Shown here piece after piece: positions 7,512-16,477 of a DNA stretch of 64,000 nucleotides (its first letter is position 1; the number at the start of each line of letters is the position of its first letter). The DNA is taken from assembly GCA_910576845.1 (NCBI GenBank), contig CAJTJA010000004.1:1-64000 (forward strand). The letters are read 5' to 3'. The translations under genes were made by a program, and so were the position numbers. This stretch comes from an uncultured Oscillibacter sp. Lineage in GTDB: Bacteria > Bacillota > Clostridia > Oscillospirales > Oscillospiraceae. The notes beneath the pieces are model-generated. The model worked only from the letters and a program-made list of their open reading frames with translations. It did not search any database and was not told where the DNA came from.

Positions 7512-7826
7512 GTGGAAGAAGCCGCCTTTTTTTGTATCAATCTGAACATCTTAGACGAGCAAAATGTCTGGAACCGTCTGGAAGCTCTCTACCGGGACAT
7601 GCCCGGCTGGCAGGGCTTCCGGCGGGGCTGTCCCTTTTGGCAGCTGGAGGATGGGGCCATCCAAGGCAGTGCGGAACCCGGCGGGCTTCAGCTCTCCGGG
7701 CGGCTGCCGGAGACGGTTTGGACCGAGTGGCTGGAGCGCTTCCGGCGGGAAGCCTCCACCCTCCTGGGCTACGCCGTGGGCGAGCCGGAGGAGGGCTTCA
7801 CCTTCCCAAAATCGGTGGATTGGTAA
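7512..7826 (+). CDS. Hypothetical protein between rsmA and mrnC
   Basis: I do not recognise this protein of about 104 residues. It is acidic and aromatic-rich (CPFWQLEDG, VWTEWLERFRREAS), with no membrane segment, signal or metal motif, so it is probably a small cytoplasmic protein. It sits 15 bases after rsmA and ten before mrnC, so it is co-transcribed with RNA-modification genes. An ATG at 7503 directly abuts the GGAGG at 7498-7502 and cannot be spaced for initiation; GTG 7512, nine bases downstream of GGAGG, is the better start. Confidence 0.6.
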   Translation: MEEAAFFCINLNILDEQNVWNRLEALYRDMPGWQGFRRGCPFWQLEDGAIQGSAEPGGLQLSGRLPETVWTEWLERFRREASTLLGYAVGEPEEGFTFPKSVDW

Positions 7827-7836
7827 GGAGCGCATA

Positions 7837-8259
7837 ATGGAAAACTATTTTCATCCGGAGCTGAGCCGGGACCACATTCTGGAAATCAGCTCCATTGGTC
7901 TGGCCCACATGGGGGACGCGGTGTTTGAGCTGCTGGTTCGTTCCTGGCTCTGCGCTCACGGCGGCGCCACAGGCCGGGGGATGCACCGCGCCGCCGTGAG
8001 TCTGGTCTGCGCCGAGTCCCAGGCGAAGAAAGCGGCAAGGATTCTCCCCCTTTTAACGGAGGAAGAAAAAGCCGTCTTCCGCCGGGGGCGGAACGCCCAG
8101 GTCCACACGGTCCCCCACCACGCCAGCCGGGCCCAGTACAGCGAGGCCACGGCCCTGGAGGCATTGCTTGGCTGGCTTTACCTCCGGGGGGAGCTGGAGC
8201 GGATCAACCGGCTTTTTTGCATCATGATGGAGGAGAGGGAGGAAAACCATGGCGATTGA
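7837..8259 (+). CDS. mrnC: Mini-ribonuclease 3
   Basis: This 140-residue protein is a stand-alone RNase III catalytic domain without the dsRNA-binding domain. Its start has the family pattern ISSIGLAHMGDAVFELLVR, with the metal-binding Asp in GDAVFEL, and near residues 110-120 TALEALLGWLYL supplies the second acidic cluster. Mini-III cuts 23S rRNA precursor ends. AAGGAG lies six bases before ATG 7837. The 3' end overlaps rqcH by 11 bases, so translation is coupled. Confidence 0.92.
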   Translation: MENYFHPELSRDHILEISSIGLAHMGDAVFELLVRSWLCAHGGATGRGMHRAAVSLVCAESQAKKAARILPLLTEEEKAVFRRGRNAQVHTVPHHASRAQYSEATALEALLGWLYLRGELERINRLFCIMMEEREENHGD

Positions 8260-9988
8260 CGCGATCTGTCTACAGGCCGTTGTGGAGGAGCTGCGGCCCC
8301 AGCTTCTGGGTCTTCGAGCGGACAAGGTCCAGCAGCCCGCCCGGGATCAAGTAGTTCTTCTCTTTCGAGGAAAGCGGCTTCTTTTAAATGCCGGGGCGGG
8401 AGCCCCCCGCCTCCAGCTGACGGAGATTCTCCGGGACAACCCGGCGGAGCCCCCCATGTTCTGCATGCTCCTTCGGAAGCATCTCTCCGGGGCCCGGGTG
8501 GCGGAGATTACCCAGCCCCCTCTGGAGCGGCTGGTGCGGATTGAATTTGACGCCTCCGACGAGCTGGGACGGGCCGGAAAGCGGTCCCTGGTTTTGGAGG
8601 CCATGGGCCGGCGGTCTAATCTGATTCTCCTGGACGAGGAGGGGAGGGTCATCGACAGCCTCCGCCGGGTGGATGCGGATATGTCCGCCGCGCGGCAGAT
8701 CCTGCCGGGTCTCTTCTACCAGCCCCCAGCCTCCATGGGCCGCCTGCCCTTCCTGGAGGAGACGGAGGATGGCTTTGCCGCCCGCTTTGCCGCCGCCCCG
8801 GCGGAAAAGACTTTAGACGCCTTCCTGCTGGATCAGTACTTCGGCCTCTCTCCCCTTATGGCCCGGGAGCTTGCATTCCGGGCAGCGGGGGATGTGGATA
8901 CCCGGGTCTTCCAGCTAGAGAATTCCAGCCCCCTGTGGCGGGCCCTGGCGGGCTTCTCCGTCCGGGTCCGGGAAAACCGCTTCACCCCCGTTTGTCTCTT
9001 CCGGGACGGGAAGCCCTTGGACTTCGCCTGCGTCCCCGTGAGCCAGTACGCCGGTGCGGCGGAGTGCAGAACCTATCCCAGCTTCTCTGCCTTGCTGGAC
9101 GCTTTCTATGAGGCCCGGGAGCGTCACGAGCGGACCCGTCAGCGGGGAGCAGACCTCCTCCGGGCAGCCTCCACGGCCAGGGACCGTCTCCGGAGAAAGC
9201 TGGCCCTTCAGGAAAAGGAATACGCTGCCACTCAAGAGCGGGACCTGCTTCGGATTCAGGGAGACCTGATCACCGCCAACCTCTACCGGATGGAGCGGGG
9301 ACAGGCCCGGCTGGAGTGCGAGAACTATTACGAAGACAATGCCCCGGCATCCATCCCCCTGGATCCCCTGCTGACCCCCCAGCAGAACGCCGCTAAGTAC
9401 TACAAGCGCTATGCCAAGGCCAAAACGGCAGAGAAGTATCTCCGGGAGCAAATGGACCTGGCCCGGCGGGACATTCACTACCTGGAGAGCGTCCTTGCGG
9501 AGATCGGTCAGGCGGAAACAGAGCAGGACTTCCTGGACATCCGCGCGGAGCTCCGGGAGGCGGGCTTTTTGAAAAAACAGGGTAAAGGTAAAAAGGAGAA
9601 ATCCCGTCCCGCCGCTCCCTGGGAGTTCCGCACGTCCTCCGGCCTCCGTGTCCAAGTAGGCCGGAACAACCGCCAGAACGACAAGCTGACCCTAAAGGAC
9701 GCGGACCGCCGGGACATCTGGCTCCATACCCAGAAGATTCACGGGTCCCACGTGATTCTCCGCTGCGCAGGCCGGAGCCCCACAGAGGAGGACGTGGCCC
9801 AGGCCGCTATGCTTGCCGCATGGTTCTCCCAGGCTCGGGAGAGCGGAAACGTGCCCGTGGACTATACGGAGGTACGGAACGTGAAAAAGCCCGCCGGCGG
9901 CCGGCCGGGCATGGTGGTTTATACAACATACCGAACGGTGAACGTCACGCCGGAGGAGGCTGTGATAAAGAGCCTTCTGGCAAAATGA
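8249..9988 (+). CDS. rqcH: RqcH / NFACT family ribosome quality-control protein
   Basis: This 579-residue protein has NFACT layout. The N-terminal NFACT-N domain (MAIDAICLQAVVEEL onward) reaches about residue 200, a coiled-coil middle at about 290-440 is rich in Arg/Glu, and the C-terminal NFACT-R domain contains SSGLRVQVGRNNRQNDKLT and DIWLHTQKIHGSHVIL. The family binds 50S subunits carrying stalled nascent chains and recruits tRNA-Ala to add C-terminal alanine tails. Older annotations call it fibronectin-binding protein. It closes the rsmA-mrnC operon, and a strong terminator follows. Confidence 0.93.
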   Translation: MAIDAICLQAVVEELRPQLLGLRADKVQQPARDQVVLLFRGKRLLLNAGAGAPRLQLTEILRDNPAEPPMFCMLLRKHLSGARVAEITQPPLERLVRIEFDASDELGRAGKRSLVLEAMGRRSNLILLDEEGRVIDSLRRVDADMSAARQILPGLFYQPPASMGRLPFLEETEDGFAARFAAAPAEKTLDAFLLDQYFGLSPLMARELAFRAAGDVDTRVFQLENSSPLWRALAGFSVRVRENRFTPVCLFRDGKPLDFACVPVSQYAGAAECRTYPSFSALLDAFYEARERHERTRQRGADLLRAASTARDRLRRKLALQEKEYAATQERDLLRIQGDLITANLYRMERGQARLECENYYEDNAPASIPLDPLLTPQQNAAKYYKRYAKAKTAEKYLREQMDLARRDIHYLESVLAEIGQAETEQDFLDIRAELREAGFLKKQGKGKKEKSRPAAPWEFRTSSGLRVQVGRNNRQNDKLTLKDADRRDIWLHTQKIHGSHVILRCAGRSPTEEDVAQAAMLAAWFSQARESGNVPVDYTEVRNVKKPAGGRPGMVVYTTYRTVNVTPEEAVIKSLLAK

Positions 9989-9993
9989 AAAAG

Positions 9994-10024
9994 AAAGGCC
10001 GTGCCTTCTTGGCACGGCCTTTTC
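9994..10024. terminator. Bidirectional terminator
   Basis: AAAGGCCGTGCC and GGCACGGCCTTTT form a near-perfect stem with a 4-base loop between convergent rqcH and jag. Confidence 0.85.
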
Positions 10025-10027
10025 CTA

Positions 10028-10885
10028 TTATTTCTCTCCTCTATCATAGGCGACGACTACCCGGCGGTTCGGGTCGGTGCCAGTGGAATATGTTGTCACG
10101 CCGTCATAATCCTGAAGAGCGGTATGGATTACATGCCGTTCGTAGGCATTCATGGGTTCCAGGGTCACACTGCGGCGGTAGCGGACTACTTTTCCCGCTA
10201 CCTTGCGGGCCAGATTTTGGAGACTCTGCTCCCGTTTCGCACGGTAGTTCTCCGCATCCAGATGGATGCGGACACGAGGACCGCCATCCCGGTTGACAGC
10301 GTAGCTGGTGATCTGCTGAATCGCATCCAATGTCTCACCCCGGCGGCCAATCAGCGCTCCCAAGCCCTGCCCCTCCAGGACAACCTTATACCGTCCTTTC
10401 TCCGGCAGATACACCTTTATTTCGGCGGCACTGTCCATATGCTCCAGAAGGCCTTTGAGGAAGGTTTTGATTGCCTGGGCCTTTTCGTCATCTACCTCTT
10501 CACCCAGAGAACCTGGCTGGACTGCGGCAGGCTCTTCGCGGCGGAGTTCTGCAGGGCGCTCCTTCTTTTCCGGTGCGGGGCGCTCCCGCTTTTTCTCCTG
10601 AGGAACGCGTTCCCTGCGTGCGGGCCGCTCCTGCTTCTCCGGCACCGCAGGACACGGCTTGGGAGCTTCTTCCCGAACAGGGTCCGCCTTTACGGAAACA
10701 GGCTCTTCCTCCGGACCGTAATATACGCGGATTTTCGCCGGGCAGGCACCCAGACCGAGGAAACCGGATTTGGCCCGTTCCAGAACCTCTACGGAAACAT
10801 CATCCCGATCCAGACCCAATTGAGCCAGGGCCTTGGAGATGGCCTCATCCTCATTCTTGCCCGTTACATCAATATAATCTCTCAT
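10028..10885 (-). CDS. jag: RNA-binding protein Jag/KhpB (EloR)
   Basis: This 285-residue protein has three domains. Jag-N at residues 1-55 contains KSGFLGLGACPAKIRV. A low-complexity Arg/Glu/Pro linker runs at about 70-125. A type II KH domain follows, with ALIGRRGETLDAIQQITSYA, and a C-terminal R3H domain carries PMNAYERHVIHTAL. In Firmicutes it binds RNA together with KhpA and affects cell elongation and division. The long charged linker is typical of the group. It is the last gene of the rpmH-rnpA-yidD-yidC-jag cluster, 15 bases after yidC. Confidence 0.94.
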   Translation of the reverse strand: MRDYIDVTGKNEDEAISKALAQLGLDRDDVSVEVLERAKSGFLGLGACPAKIRVYYGPEEEPVSVKADPVREEAPKPCPAVPEKQERPARRERVPQEKKRERPAPEKKERPAELRREEPAAVQPGSLGEEVDDEKAQAIKTFLKGLLEHMDSAAEIKVYLPEKGRYKVVLEGQGLGALIGRRGETLDAIQQITSYAVNRDGGPRVRIHLDAENYRAKREQSLQNLARKVAGKVVRYRRSVTLEPMNAYERHVIHTALQDYDGVTTYSTGTDPNRRVVVAYDRGEK

Positions 10886-10900
10886 AGCGGCTGTCCACCT

Positions 10901-12061
10901 TTACGTTTCATCATAGCGGTCCGGCTTATAGGCCCGGCCCCTGGCATAGGGCCTGTCCCCTACCCGGCCGGCCTCCGTGGTGCTGAAAGCGGCTTTTGCG
11001 GCTTTGGCAGCCTTAGCGTCCTGGGCAGCCTTCTGCTTTTCCTTCAGGGTTTGCTTCTGGACGCCCTGCTGGCGCTGCTGCTCCTGGAGAATTTTAGCCT
11101 CCTCCATTTTGCGCTTTCGCTCCGCCTGGCGGGCCTCATAGCGTGCATTTTCCTCTTCTTCCAGCTTTTTGTTAAAAAATTTGCCCATGAAAAATTCCTG
11201 CACGCCGCCAAAAGCACTCTGGGCAATCCAGTAAACGCCCAGAGCCGCAGGCATCGTAAAGGCAATATACACGGAGAACAGAGGCATAAACATCATCATG
11301 CGGTTGGCACTGGCAGCGGAAGGATCTGTCTGGGGCTGGTGCTTCATCATCATCTTGGAAAAAAGCCACTGGCTGCCGCCCGCCAAAATGGGGATCAAAA
11401 TTAACCCAATAGCGGCCCAAGTGAAGGTAAAACTTGTGACCATGCTCCAGGGATTTGCCGCCATATCCAGCCCAAAGGAGGTGTAGTTCATGTTAATCCA
11501 GCCTTCTACGCTGCTGCCCAGCTCAGGCATTTCGGAGGCAATGGTCTTGACCAGGTTAATCTGCCCATAGGGCAGAAGCTTGGTAAAGCCGTCTTCAATG
11601 ATGGGCGCGCCGTCCTTCATTTGGACAATGGCAGTGATGTCCAGGCCCGCGTTTGTCACCGCATCCACCATCTGCTGAACCACGTCCTGGCTCAGCATCA
11701 TAAAATGGGTGATGGGCTGGCGGATAATGGAGTACAAGGCCAACAGAATGGGAAAGGGCAGAAAGCTCCAAAGACAGCCGGACATAGGGCTGACGCCCTC
11801 TTCCGCATAGAGCTTCTGCATTTCCTCGGCCTGCTTAGCCTGGTTGTTTGCGTATTTCTTTTGAATTTCCTGAAGACGGCCGGACATGCGGCTCATGCGC
11901 ATCATGCTTTTCTTGGACTTCATCTGGAAAGGCAGCATAATCAGCTTGGTCACCAGCGTAAAAAGGATGATGGCCATCGCATAAGAATTGGTGAGGTTAT
12001 AGAACAGCCGCACCAGCCAGGCAAAGGGGATACAAATAAAGTATCCGATGGTTGAAAACAT
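10901..12061 (-). CDS. yidC: YidC/Oxa1 family membrane protein insertase
   Basis: This 386-residue protein has the short Firmicutes form, without the large periplasmic domain. Membrane segments lie near residues 5-20, 25-50 (AMAIILFTLVTKLIMLPFQ), 95-115, 200-225 and 245-275. A basic cytoplasmic loop KSKKSMMRMSRMSGR follows the second segment. The Lys/Ala-rich C-terminal tail is typical of this type and may contact ribosomes. It inserts small membrane proteins alone or with Sec. In this genome a MITE-like element separates it from yidD, so it may have lost or changed its upstream promoter. Confidence 0.94.
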   Translation of the reverse strand: MFSTIGYFICIPFAWLVRLFYNLTNSYAMAIILFTLVTKLIMLPFQMKSKKSMMRMSRMSGRLQEIQKKYANNQAKQAEEMQKLYAEEGVSPMSGCLWSFLPFPILLALYSIIRQPITHFMMLSQDVVQQMVDAVTNAGLDITAIVQMKDGAPIIEDGFTKLLPYGQINLVKTIASEMPELGSSVEGWINMNYTSFGLDMAANPWSMVTSFTFTWAAIGLILIPILAGGSQWLFSKMMMKHQPQTDPSAASANRMMMFMPLFSVYIAFTMPAALGVYWIAQSAFGGVQEFFMGKFFNKKLEEEENARYEARQAERKRKMEEAKILQEQQRQQGVQKQTLKEKQKAAQDAKAAKAAKAAFSTTEAGRVGDRPYARGRAYKPDRYDET

Positions 12062-12196
12062 AGTTCGTTCCTCTCAAACAAAAGTGGCATTCCCGCCGGA
12101 GAATCCGGGGAACCCACATCCTCCGGTTCCTCCGCAAAGTGAAGAAACCATGAAATTATTTTGCCGCAGCATACATACGGCAAAAGCGCCTCAGAC

Positions 12197-12364
12197 CTAG
12201 GGAACCACTGAATCAATCAACGTGTGGGGATTGCCAGCCAAATTTTTTGTCTGACAAGGCAAAAGACCGCAGGAATCCTGGCGGATTTCAAGGTTTTTTA
12301 ACGCGGTTCAGCCGGAAAATTTGGCGGCAAGACCTGTGCGGGAATTTATTCAGTGGTTCCCTAG
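12197..12364. mobile_element. MITE-like element A (160 bp plus CTAG duplication)
   Basis: CTAG (12197-12200) is followed by GGAACCACTGAATCAATC. The other end, read inward on the minus strand, is GGAACCACTGAATAAATT (to 12360), followed by CTAG (12361-12364). Inside lies a second imperfect inverted repeat (TTGCCAGCCAAATTTT against TTGCCGCCAAATTTT). There is no coding capacity. The CTAG duplication matches the YTAR target of IS5-type transposases, so it looks like a non-autonomous derivative. It carries the core shared with elements B and C at 12255-12305. Confidence 0.75.
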
Positions 12365-12434
12365 CGGCTCTGAACGGCGCCGGTCCGTAAGCTGGCGGTT
12401 TAGGGTTTTAAAGGGGGGAGCAGGCCCCCTTCAC

Positions 12435-12644
12435 CTAAGGAACAGGGTCATATCCCCCTTTATGAAAGGGGTTGCAGCGTAAAATCCTCTTGAACGCGAG
12501 CCAGCTCCCTTTTACGGCCCCATACTTCTCCAGGGCCTCCACCGCATATTGGGAGCAGGTTGGAATATAATTGCAGCACCGGGGCCGGCAGGGGGAAATA
12601 TTTCGCTGGTAAAAACGCACCAGCCAAATCAGCACTCGTTTCAT
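12435..12644 (-). CDS. yidD: Membrane protein insertion efficiency factor YidD
   Basis: This 69-residue protein has the complete small-family pattern: [35 protein letters not shown], followed by [17 protein letters not shown]. Conserved Cys residues and the HKGGYDPVP end are all present. It is a membrane-associated helper for YidC-dependent insertion. It overlaps rnpA by four bases (ATGA), so the two are translationally coupled, as in most bacteria. Confidence 0.95.
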   Translation of the reverse strand: MKRVLIWLVRFYQRNISPCRPRCCNYIPTCSQYAVEALEKYGAVKGSWLAFKRILRCNPFHKGGYDPVP

Positions 12645-12985
12645 GGCTTGTCCGCCAGAATGTCCAGTTTCCGGCTAAGGCGGAGAAATGTGCCGTTCAG
12701 CTCTTTCCAGGGAGCCGTCAGCGTCCTTCCCCTAGCCACTAAAATAATATCCCAGCCTTGGCGCAGCTGAGGGCTGTTCAGCCGGTAAACCTCCCGCAGG
12801 CGGCGGCGGGCCCGGTTCCGCTTTACGGCGTTTCCAAGCTTGACAGAGGCGGTAATCCCCAAACGGTTGTGGCCCAGCCGGTTTTTCCGGCAATAAAGTA
12901 CCATCCCGCCTCCCACCGCCGACGCTCCCCGCTGATACAGGCGGCGAAATTCATAATTCTGCTTCAGCGTCACCGCCGCTTTCAT
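12641..12985 (-). CDS. rnpA: Ribonuclease P protein component
   Basis: This 114-residue protein has the RnpA signature [28 protein letters not shown] in its middle and begins with [14 protein letters not shown], both diagnostic. It binds the RNase P RNA and helps it cleave pre-tRNA leaders. It stands in the canonical order rpmH-rnpA-yidD on the minus strand, 105 bases after rpmH. The RNA subunit gene is not in this window. Confidence 0.95.
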   Translation of the reverse strand: MKAAVTLKQNYEFRRLYQRGASAVGGGMVLYCRKNRLGHNRLGITASVKLGNAVKRNRARRRLREVYRLNSPQLRQGWDIILVARGRTLTAPWKELNGTFLRLSRKLDILADKP

Positions 12986-13090
12986 AGACCTTCCCCCAGT
13001 GAAAAGAACCAGTACAAGGGACGGAGGAATCCTAAAAATTCCAGCCGCCCCTGTCTTCGACCCGTGTTCAAGTGTCTCCCGGTCCGCTGC

Positions 13091-13231
13091 TCAATAGGAG
13101 AGGCGCGCGCGGCCTTTGGCGCGGCGGCGAGCCAGGACCTTGCGGCCATTGGCAGTAGCCATGCGCTTGCGGAAGCCGTGGACTTTCTGTCCATGCAGTT
13201 TCTTGGGCTGATAGGTACGTTTAGTCGCCAT
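13091..13231 (-). CDS. rpmH: 50S ribosomal protein L34
   Basis: This 46-residue, very basic protein begins [20 protein letters not shown] and continues [20 protein letters not shown], the L34 consensus. A longer upstream frame exists, but the ATG at 13231 has AGGAGG 12 bases before it and is where the family starts. L34 is usually the gene next to dnaA at the origin; here it is 20 kb away. Confidence 0.96.
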   Translation of the reverse strand: MATKRTYQPKKLHGQKVHGFRKRMATANGRKVLARRRAKGRARLSY

Positions 13232-13344
13232 ATTGAGACACCTCCTGTCCGTATTCCGTCCGCCCCGCAGAGCGGATCTTTCCCAACACCGCCTTTTCAG
13301 GCGGAGTGGCAGACATAATCCAAGCGTCATTTGACGCATGGGAC

Positions 13345-13374
13345 AGTATATCATAATTCTGCAAGGAGTGTCAA
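13345..13374 (-). promoter_or_regulatory. Promoter of the rpmH operon
   Basis: Minus strand: -35 TTGACA (13369-13374), 18-bp spacer, -10 TATACT (13345-13350). Confidence 0.65.
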
Positions 13375-13438
13375 TAAAAACTTGGAATAATCCCGGCAGA
13401 TCTGAACCTTTTTAAACAGGCTGCGCAGAAGGCCGGTA

Positions 13439-13467
13439 TTGACCCCGGGGAAATTTTGCCCTAAAAT
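13439..13467 (+). promoter_or_regulatory. Promoter of pcrA
   Basis: -35 TTGACC (13439-13444), 17-bp spacer, -10 TAAAAT (13462-13467), about 40 bp before the ATG. Confidence 0.6.
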
Positions 13468-13506
13468 AAGTAGCGTCACGATAAACATAAGAAAACTGGT
13501 GAATTT

Positions 13507-15948
13507 ATGAATGATTTTAATCAGCGCTACATCGCCGCCCGCAGGGCCGTCATCGCCGGAGACCTCCGCCGGCTGAATTCCATGCAGCGTGAGGCTGCCA
13601 TGACTACCGAGGGTCCCCTCCTCCTCCTGGCCGGAGCCGGCAGCGGAAAGACCACCGTCTTAATTCAGCGAATATACAATCTGTTGACCTATGGCCGGGG
13701 CAGCGATTCCAATTTTATTCCCGAAAACGCATCCGAAGAAGACCTGCGCTTTTTAGAGCATTTTCCGGACCAGCCTGATGCCCCGGAGGCCGCCCGTGCC
13801 CGGCGGCTCTGTGCCGTAGACCCTCCGAAACCCTGGGAAATTATTGCTATCACCTTTACCAATAAAGCGGCCGGAGAGCTGAAAGACCGCCTGGCCGCCC
13901 GCCTGGGAGCAAAGGCAAACGACGTTTGGGCCTCTACGTTTCACTCCGCCTGCGTCCGCATCCTCCGGCGGGATATTGACCGTTTGGGCTTCGGAAGAGA
14001 CTTTACGATTTACGACACCGACGATTCCCGGCGGGTGATTCGGGATGTCTTAAAGGAACTGAATCTGGATGAAAAGGCCTTCCCGCCCAAAAACGTCCTT
14101 TCCGTCATCAGCGCCGCAAAGGACAAATATCAGAGCCCGGAGGATTTTTCAAAAAAACACGACACCGAGAAAGATTGGAGGCTTGCCAGGATTGCCAAGG
14201 TCTATCGGAGATATCAGGAAAAGCTGTCCTCCGCCAACGCACTGGATTTTGACGATATTATTTATCATACCGTCACCCTTCTCCGGCAGGAACCGGAAGT
14301 GCTGGCTTATTACCAGGAGAAGTTCCGTTATGTTCTGGTGGACGAATATCAGGACACCAACCACCTGCAGTATCTTTTAACCAGCCTCCTGGCCGGGGGG
14401 CGTAAAAATCTCTGTGTAGTAGGCGACGACGATCAGTCCATCTACCGCTTCCGGGGAGCCAACATTGAAAATATCCTGAATTTTGAGCAGCAGTATCCCA
14501 ATGCCAGGGTCATCCGGCTGGAGCAGAATTACCGCTCCACCCAAAATATTCTGGATGCCGCCAACGCTGTCATTCGCAACAACACAGGCCGGAAGGGCAA
14601 GACTCTTTGGACCGATAACGGCGGCGGCGAGGCGGTAATGGTCCGCACCACTCTGAATGAGAGCGACGAAGCCGCCTTTGTGGTGGGAGATATTCTTGCT
14701 GCCGTGGGCGGGGGCCGTCACTTCCGGGATGCTGCCGTGCTCTATAGGATGAATGCTCAGTCCAACGCTTTGGAATATGCTATGAAGCGCAGCGGCGTGC
14801 CATATAAAGTGGTAGGCGGCATGAAGTTCTTTGACCGGGCGGAGGTTAAGGATATGCTGGCTTATCTCTGTGTGCTGAACAACCCTCTGGACGACCTGCG
14901 GCTTCGCCGGATTGTCAACACCCCCGCCAGAGGCATCGGCGCCGCAACCATGGACAAGGTGGCGGCATTAGCGGCGGAGCAGGGAGCCTCTCTTTACGAA
15001 ATCACCCGGAACGCGGATCTGTTTCCGGATTTAAAAAATGCCTCTGCCAAGCTGCTGAAGTTTGCCGATCTGATCGACAGCCTCCGCAGGGCCGGAGGGA
15101 GCCTGGCCTTGCCCGAGTTTTACGATGCGGTGTGCGAACAGACCGGCTATGTTCAGGCCCTGCGGGACAAGGACGACATGGAGAGCCGGGGCCGCCTGGA
15201 AAACGTTCAGGAATTGAAGTCCAACATTCTCGGTTTTCTGGACCGCCAGCCGGAAGATGCAACGCTGTCCGGTTTTCTCAATGAAATTGCCCTGTATACA
15301 GATTTGGATTCTCTGGAGGGCAGCGATGACTGCGTAACCATGATGACCATTCATGCCGCCAAAGGTCTCGAATTTCCGCTGGTCTATGTTGTCGGTATGG
15401 AGGAGGGAATTTTCCCTGGCAGCTCCGCCCAGTTTGAAGAAGAGGAGCTGGAGGAAGAGCGGCGGCTGTGTTATGTGGCGATGACCCGCGCCAAAGAAAA
15501 GCTCACCCTGACCAATGCCCGCCAGCGGATGCTCTACGGCCATACGTCAAGCAATCGCCTCTCCCGCTTCCTGGAGGAAATTCCTGAAGAAAACCTTCAC
15601 TGGGAGGGAAGAGATATCCAGCCAGGCGGCAGCTTCAACAGGTGCGGCGGGGGATCTTTCAACGCGCCCTATGCCAGCGGAGGACTGCGGCCCTCCGGCG
15701 GGCCCGCCCGTACAGCCCGACCCGCCTATCAGGAAACCCGGCGAGCCGCGGTGAACCAGACGGCAGCTCCCTCCCTTTCCCTGACCGCAGGAGACTCCGT
15801 GGAGCATGGGGCCTTTGGCAGGGGAACGGTGCTGTCTGTTCAGCCCATGGGCGGTGACGCACTGATTCAAGTGAATTTTGACCGCTCGGGACCGAAAAAG
15901 CTGATGCTGAAGGCAGCTGCGAAGCATCTGAAAAAGGTTCAAGAATAA
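13507..15948 (+). CDS. pcrA: ATP-dependent DNA helicase PcrA/UvrD
   Basis: This 813-residue superfamily 1A helicase has all the motifs. Motif I is AGAGSGKTTVLIQRI, Ia is ITFTNKAAGELKDR, II is VDEYQDTN, III is GDDDQSIYRFRGA, IV is LEQNYRST, V is TIHAAKGLEFPLVYVVGMEEG, and VI is RLCYVAMTRAKEKL. It unwinds DNA 3' to 5' in repair and rolling-circle processes. About 40 extra residues lie between motifs I and Ia (near 60-105), longer than usual. The C-terminal 50 residues (GAFGRGTVLSVQ onward) form the Tudor-like domain that in PcrA contacts RNA polymerase. It is a single gene with its own promoter and terminator. Confidence 0.95.
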   Translation: MNDFNQRYIAARRAVIAGDLRRLNSMQREAAMTTEGPLLLLAGAGSGKTTVLIQRIYNLLTYGRGSDSNFIPENASEEDLRFLEHFPDQPDAPEAARARRLCAVDPPKPWEIIAITFTNKAAGELKDRLAARLGAKANDVWASTFHSACVRILRRDIDRLGFGRDFTIYDTDDSRRVIRDVLKELNLDEKAFPPKNVLSVISAAKDKYQSPEDFSKKHDTEKDWRLARIAKVYRRYQEKLSSANALDFDDIIYHTVTLLRQEPEVLAYYQEKFRYVLVDEYQDTNHLQYLLTSLLAGGRKNLCVVGDDDQSIYRFRGANIENILNFEQQYPNARVIRLEQNYRSTQNILDAANAVIRNNTGRKGKTLWTDNGGGEAVMVRTTLNESDEAAFVVGDILAAVGGGRHFRDAAVLYRMNAQSNALEYAMKRSGVPYKVVGGMKFFDRAEVKDMLAYLCVLNNPLDDLRLRRIVNTPARGIGAATMDKVAALAAEQGASLYEITRNADLFPDLKNASAKLLKFADLIDSLRRAGGSLALPEFYDAVCEQTGYVQALRDKDDMESRGRLENVQELKSNILGFLDRQPEDATLSGFLNEIALYTDLDSLEGSDDCVTMMTIHAAKGLEFPLVYVVGMEEGIFPGSSAQFEEEELEEERRLCYVAMTRAKEKLTLTNARQRMLYGHTSSNRLSRFLEEIPEENLHWEGRDIQPGGSFNRCGGGSFNAPYASGGLRPSGGPARTARPAYQETRRAAVNQTAAPSLSLTAGDSVEHGAFGRGTVLSVQPMGGDALIQVNFDRSGPKKLMLKAAAKHLKKVQE

Positions 15949-15952
15949 GAAA

Positions 15953-15983
15953 GCGCCGGGGGGAGGACCCTCCGGCGCCTTTT
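15953..15983 (+). terminator. Terminator of pcrA
   Basis: GCGCCGG and CCGGCGC stems around a GGAGGACCCTCC inner palindrome, followed by CTTTTC. Confidence 0.8.
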
Positions 15984-16158
15984 CATAAATGGAACGCTCT
16001 ATTCTTGCTGCTCCGTCCCGGCCTGTTAGCCGGCCGGCAGAGAGCGTTACAGCCGCGTTGGGTATACATTCTTTGGCTGCTTGCCGCAGGCGGCTCGATA
16101 GCTCCAAAGCTCCCGCTTCACCCTTGTCAAGCGCCTTGCATCTTTTTTCAAAAACGTA

Positions 16159-16425
16159 TCAGCAGCAACAGCAGGGAATCAACTTCACGCACTCGGCGCT
16201 GATCTGGGGCGGAATGCTCATGGTCATCGCTCCGCTGTAGGTGATGCAGACACACTGCCCCACCCGGAAGCAACAGGCGTTATCGGTATGGACCAGGACC
16301 TCCTGCGCATTGCACAGGTCGCAGACCAGCAGCTCACAGGGACAAACCCGCAGAATGCGGGCCTTCATGGTAACAGGTTCCCGACGCTCCATACACTCGG
16401 CGCACTCATTACAAACAGGTTCCAT
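16159..16425 (-). CDS. Cysteine-rich small protein ending in CCCC
   Basis: I do not recognise a family. This 88-residue protein has 16 Cys, arranged CNECAEC, VCPC, CDLC, NACC, QCVC and a terminal run of four. There is no signal peptide or membrane segment, so it is probably cytoplasmic and may bind metal or Fe-S clusters. The ATG at 16425 is chosen because AGGAGG stands seven bases upstream; the longer frame from 16443 has no such site. It lies just after a ModE-like regulator and a lipoprotein gene on the same strand. It is too long and irregular for a classical metallothionein, though metal storage or sensing is possible. Confidence 0.65.
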   Translation of the reverse strand: MEPVCNECAECMERREPVTMKARILRVCPCELLVCDLCNAQEVLVHTDNACCFRVGQCVCITYSGAMTMSIPPQISAECVKLIPCCCC

Positions 16426-16477
16426 AAAAGGACCTCCTATCACATTCGGATGTATTCCATCCTATGCGGGAAGAAGA

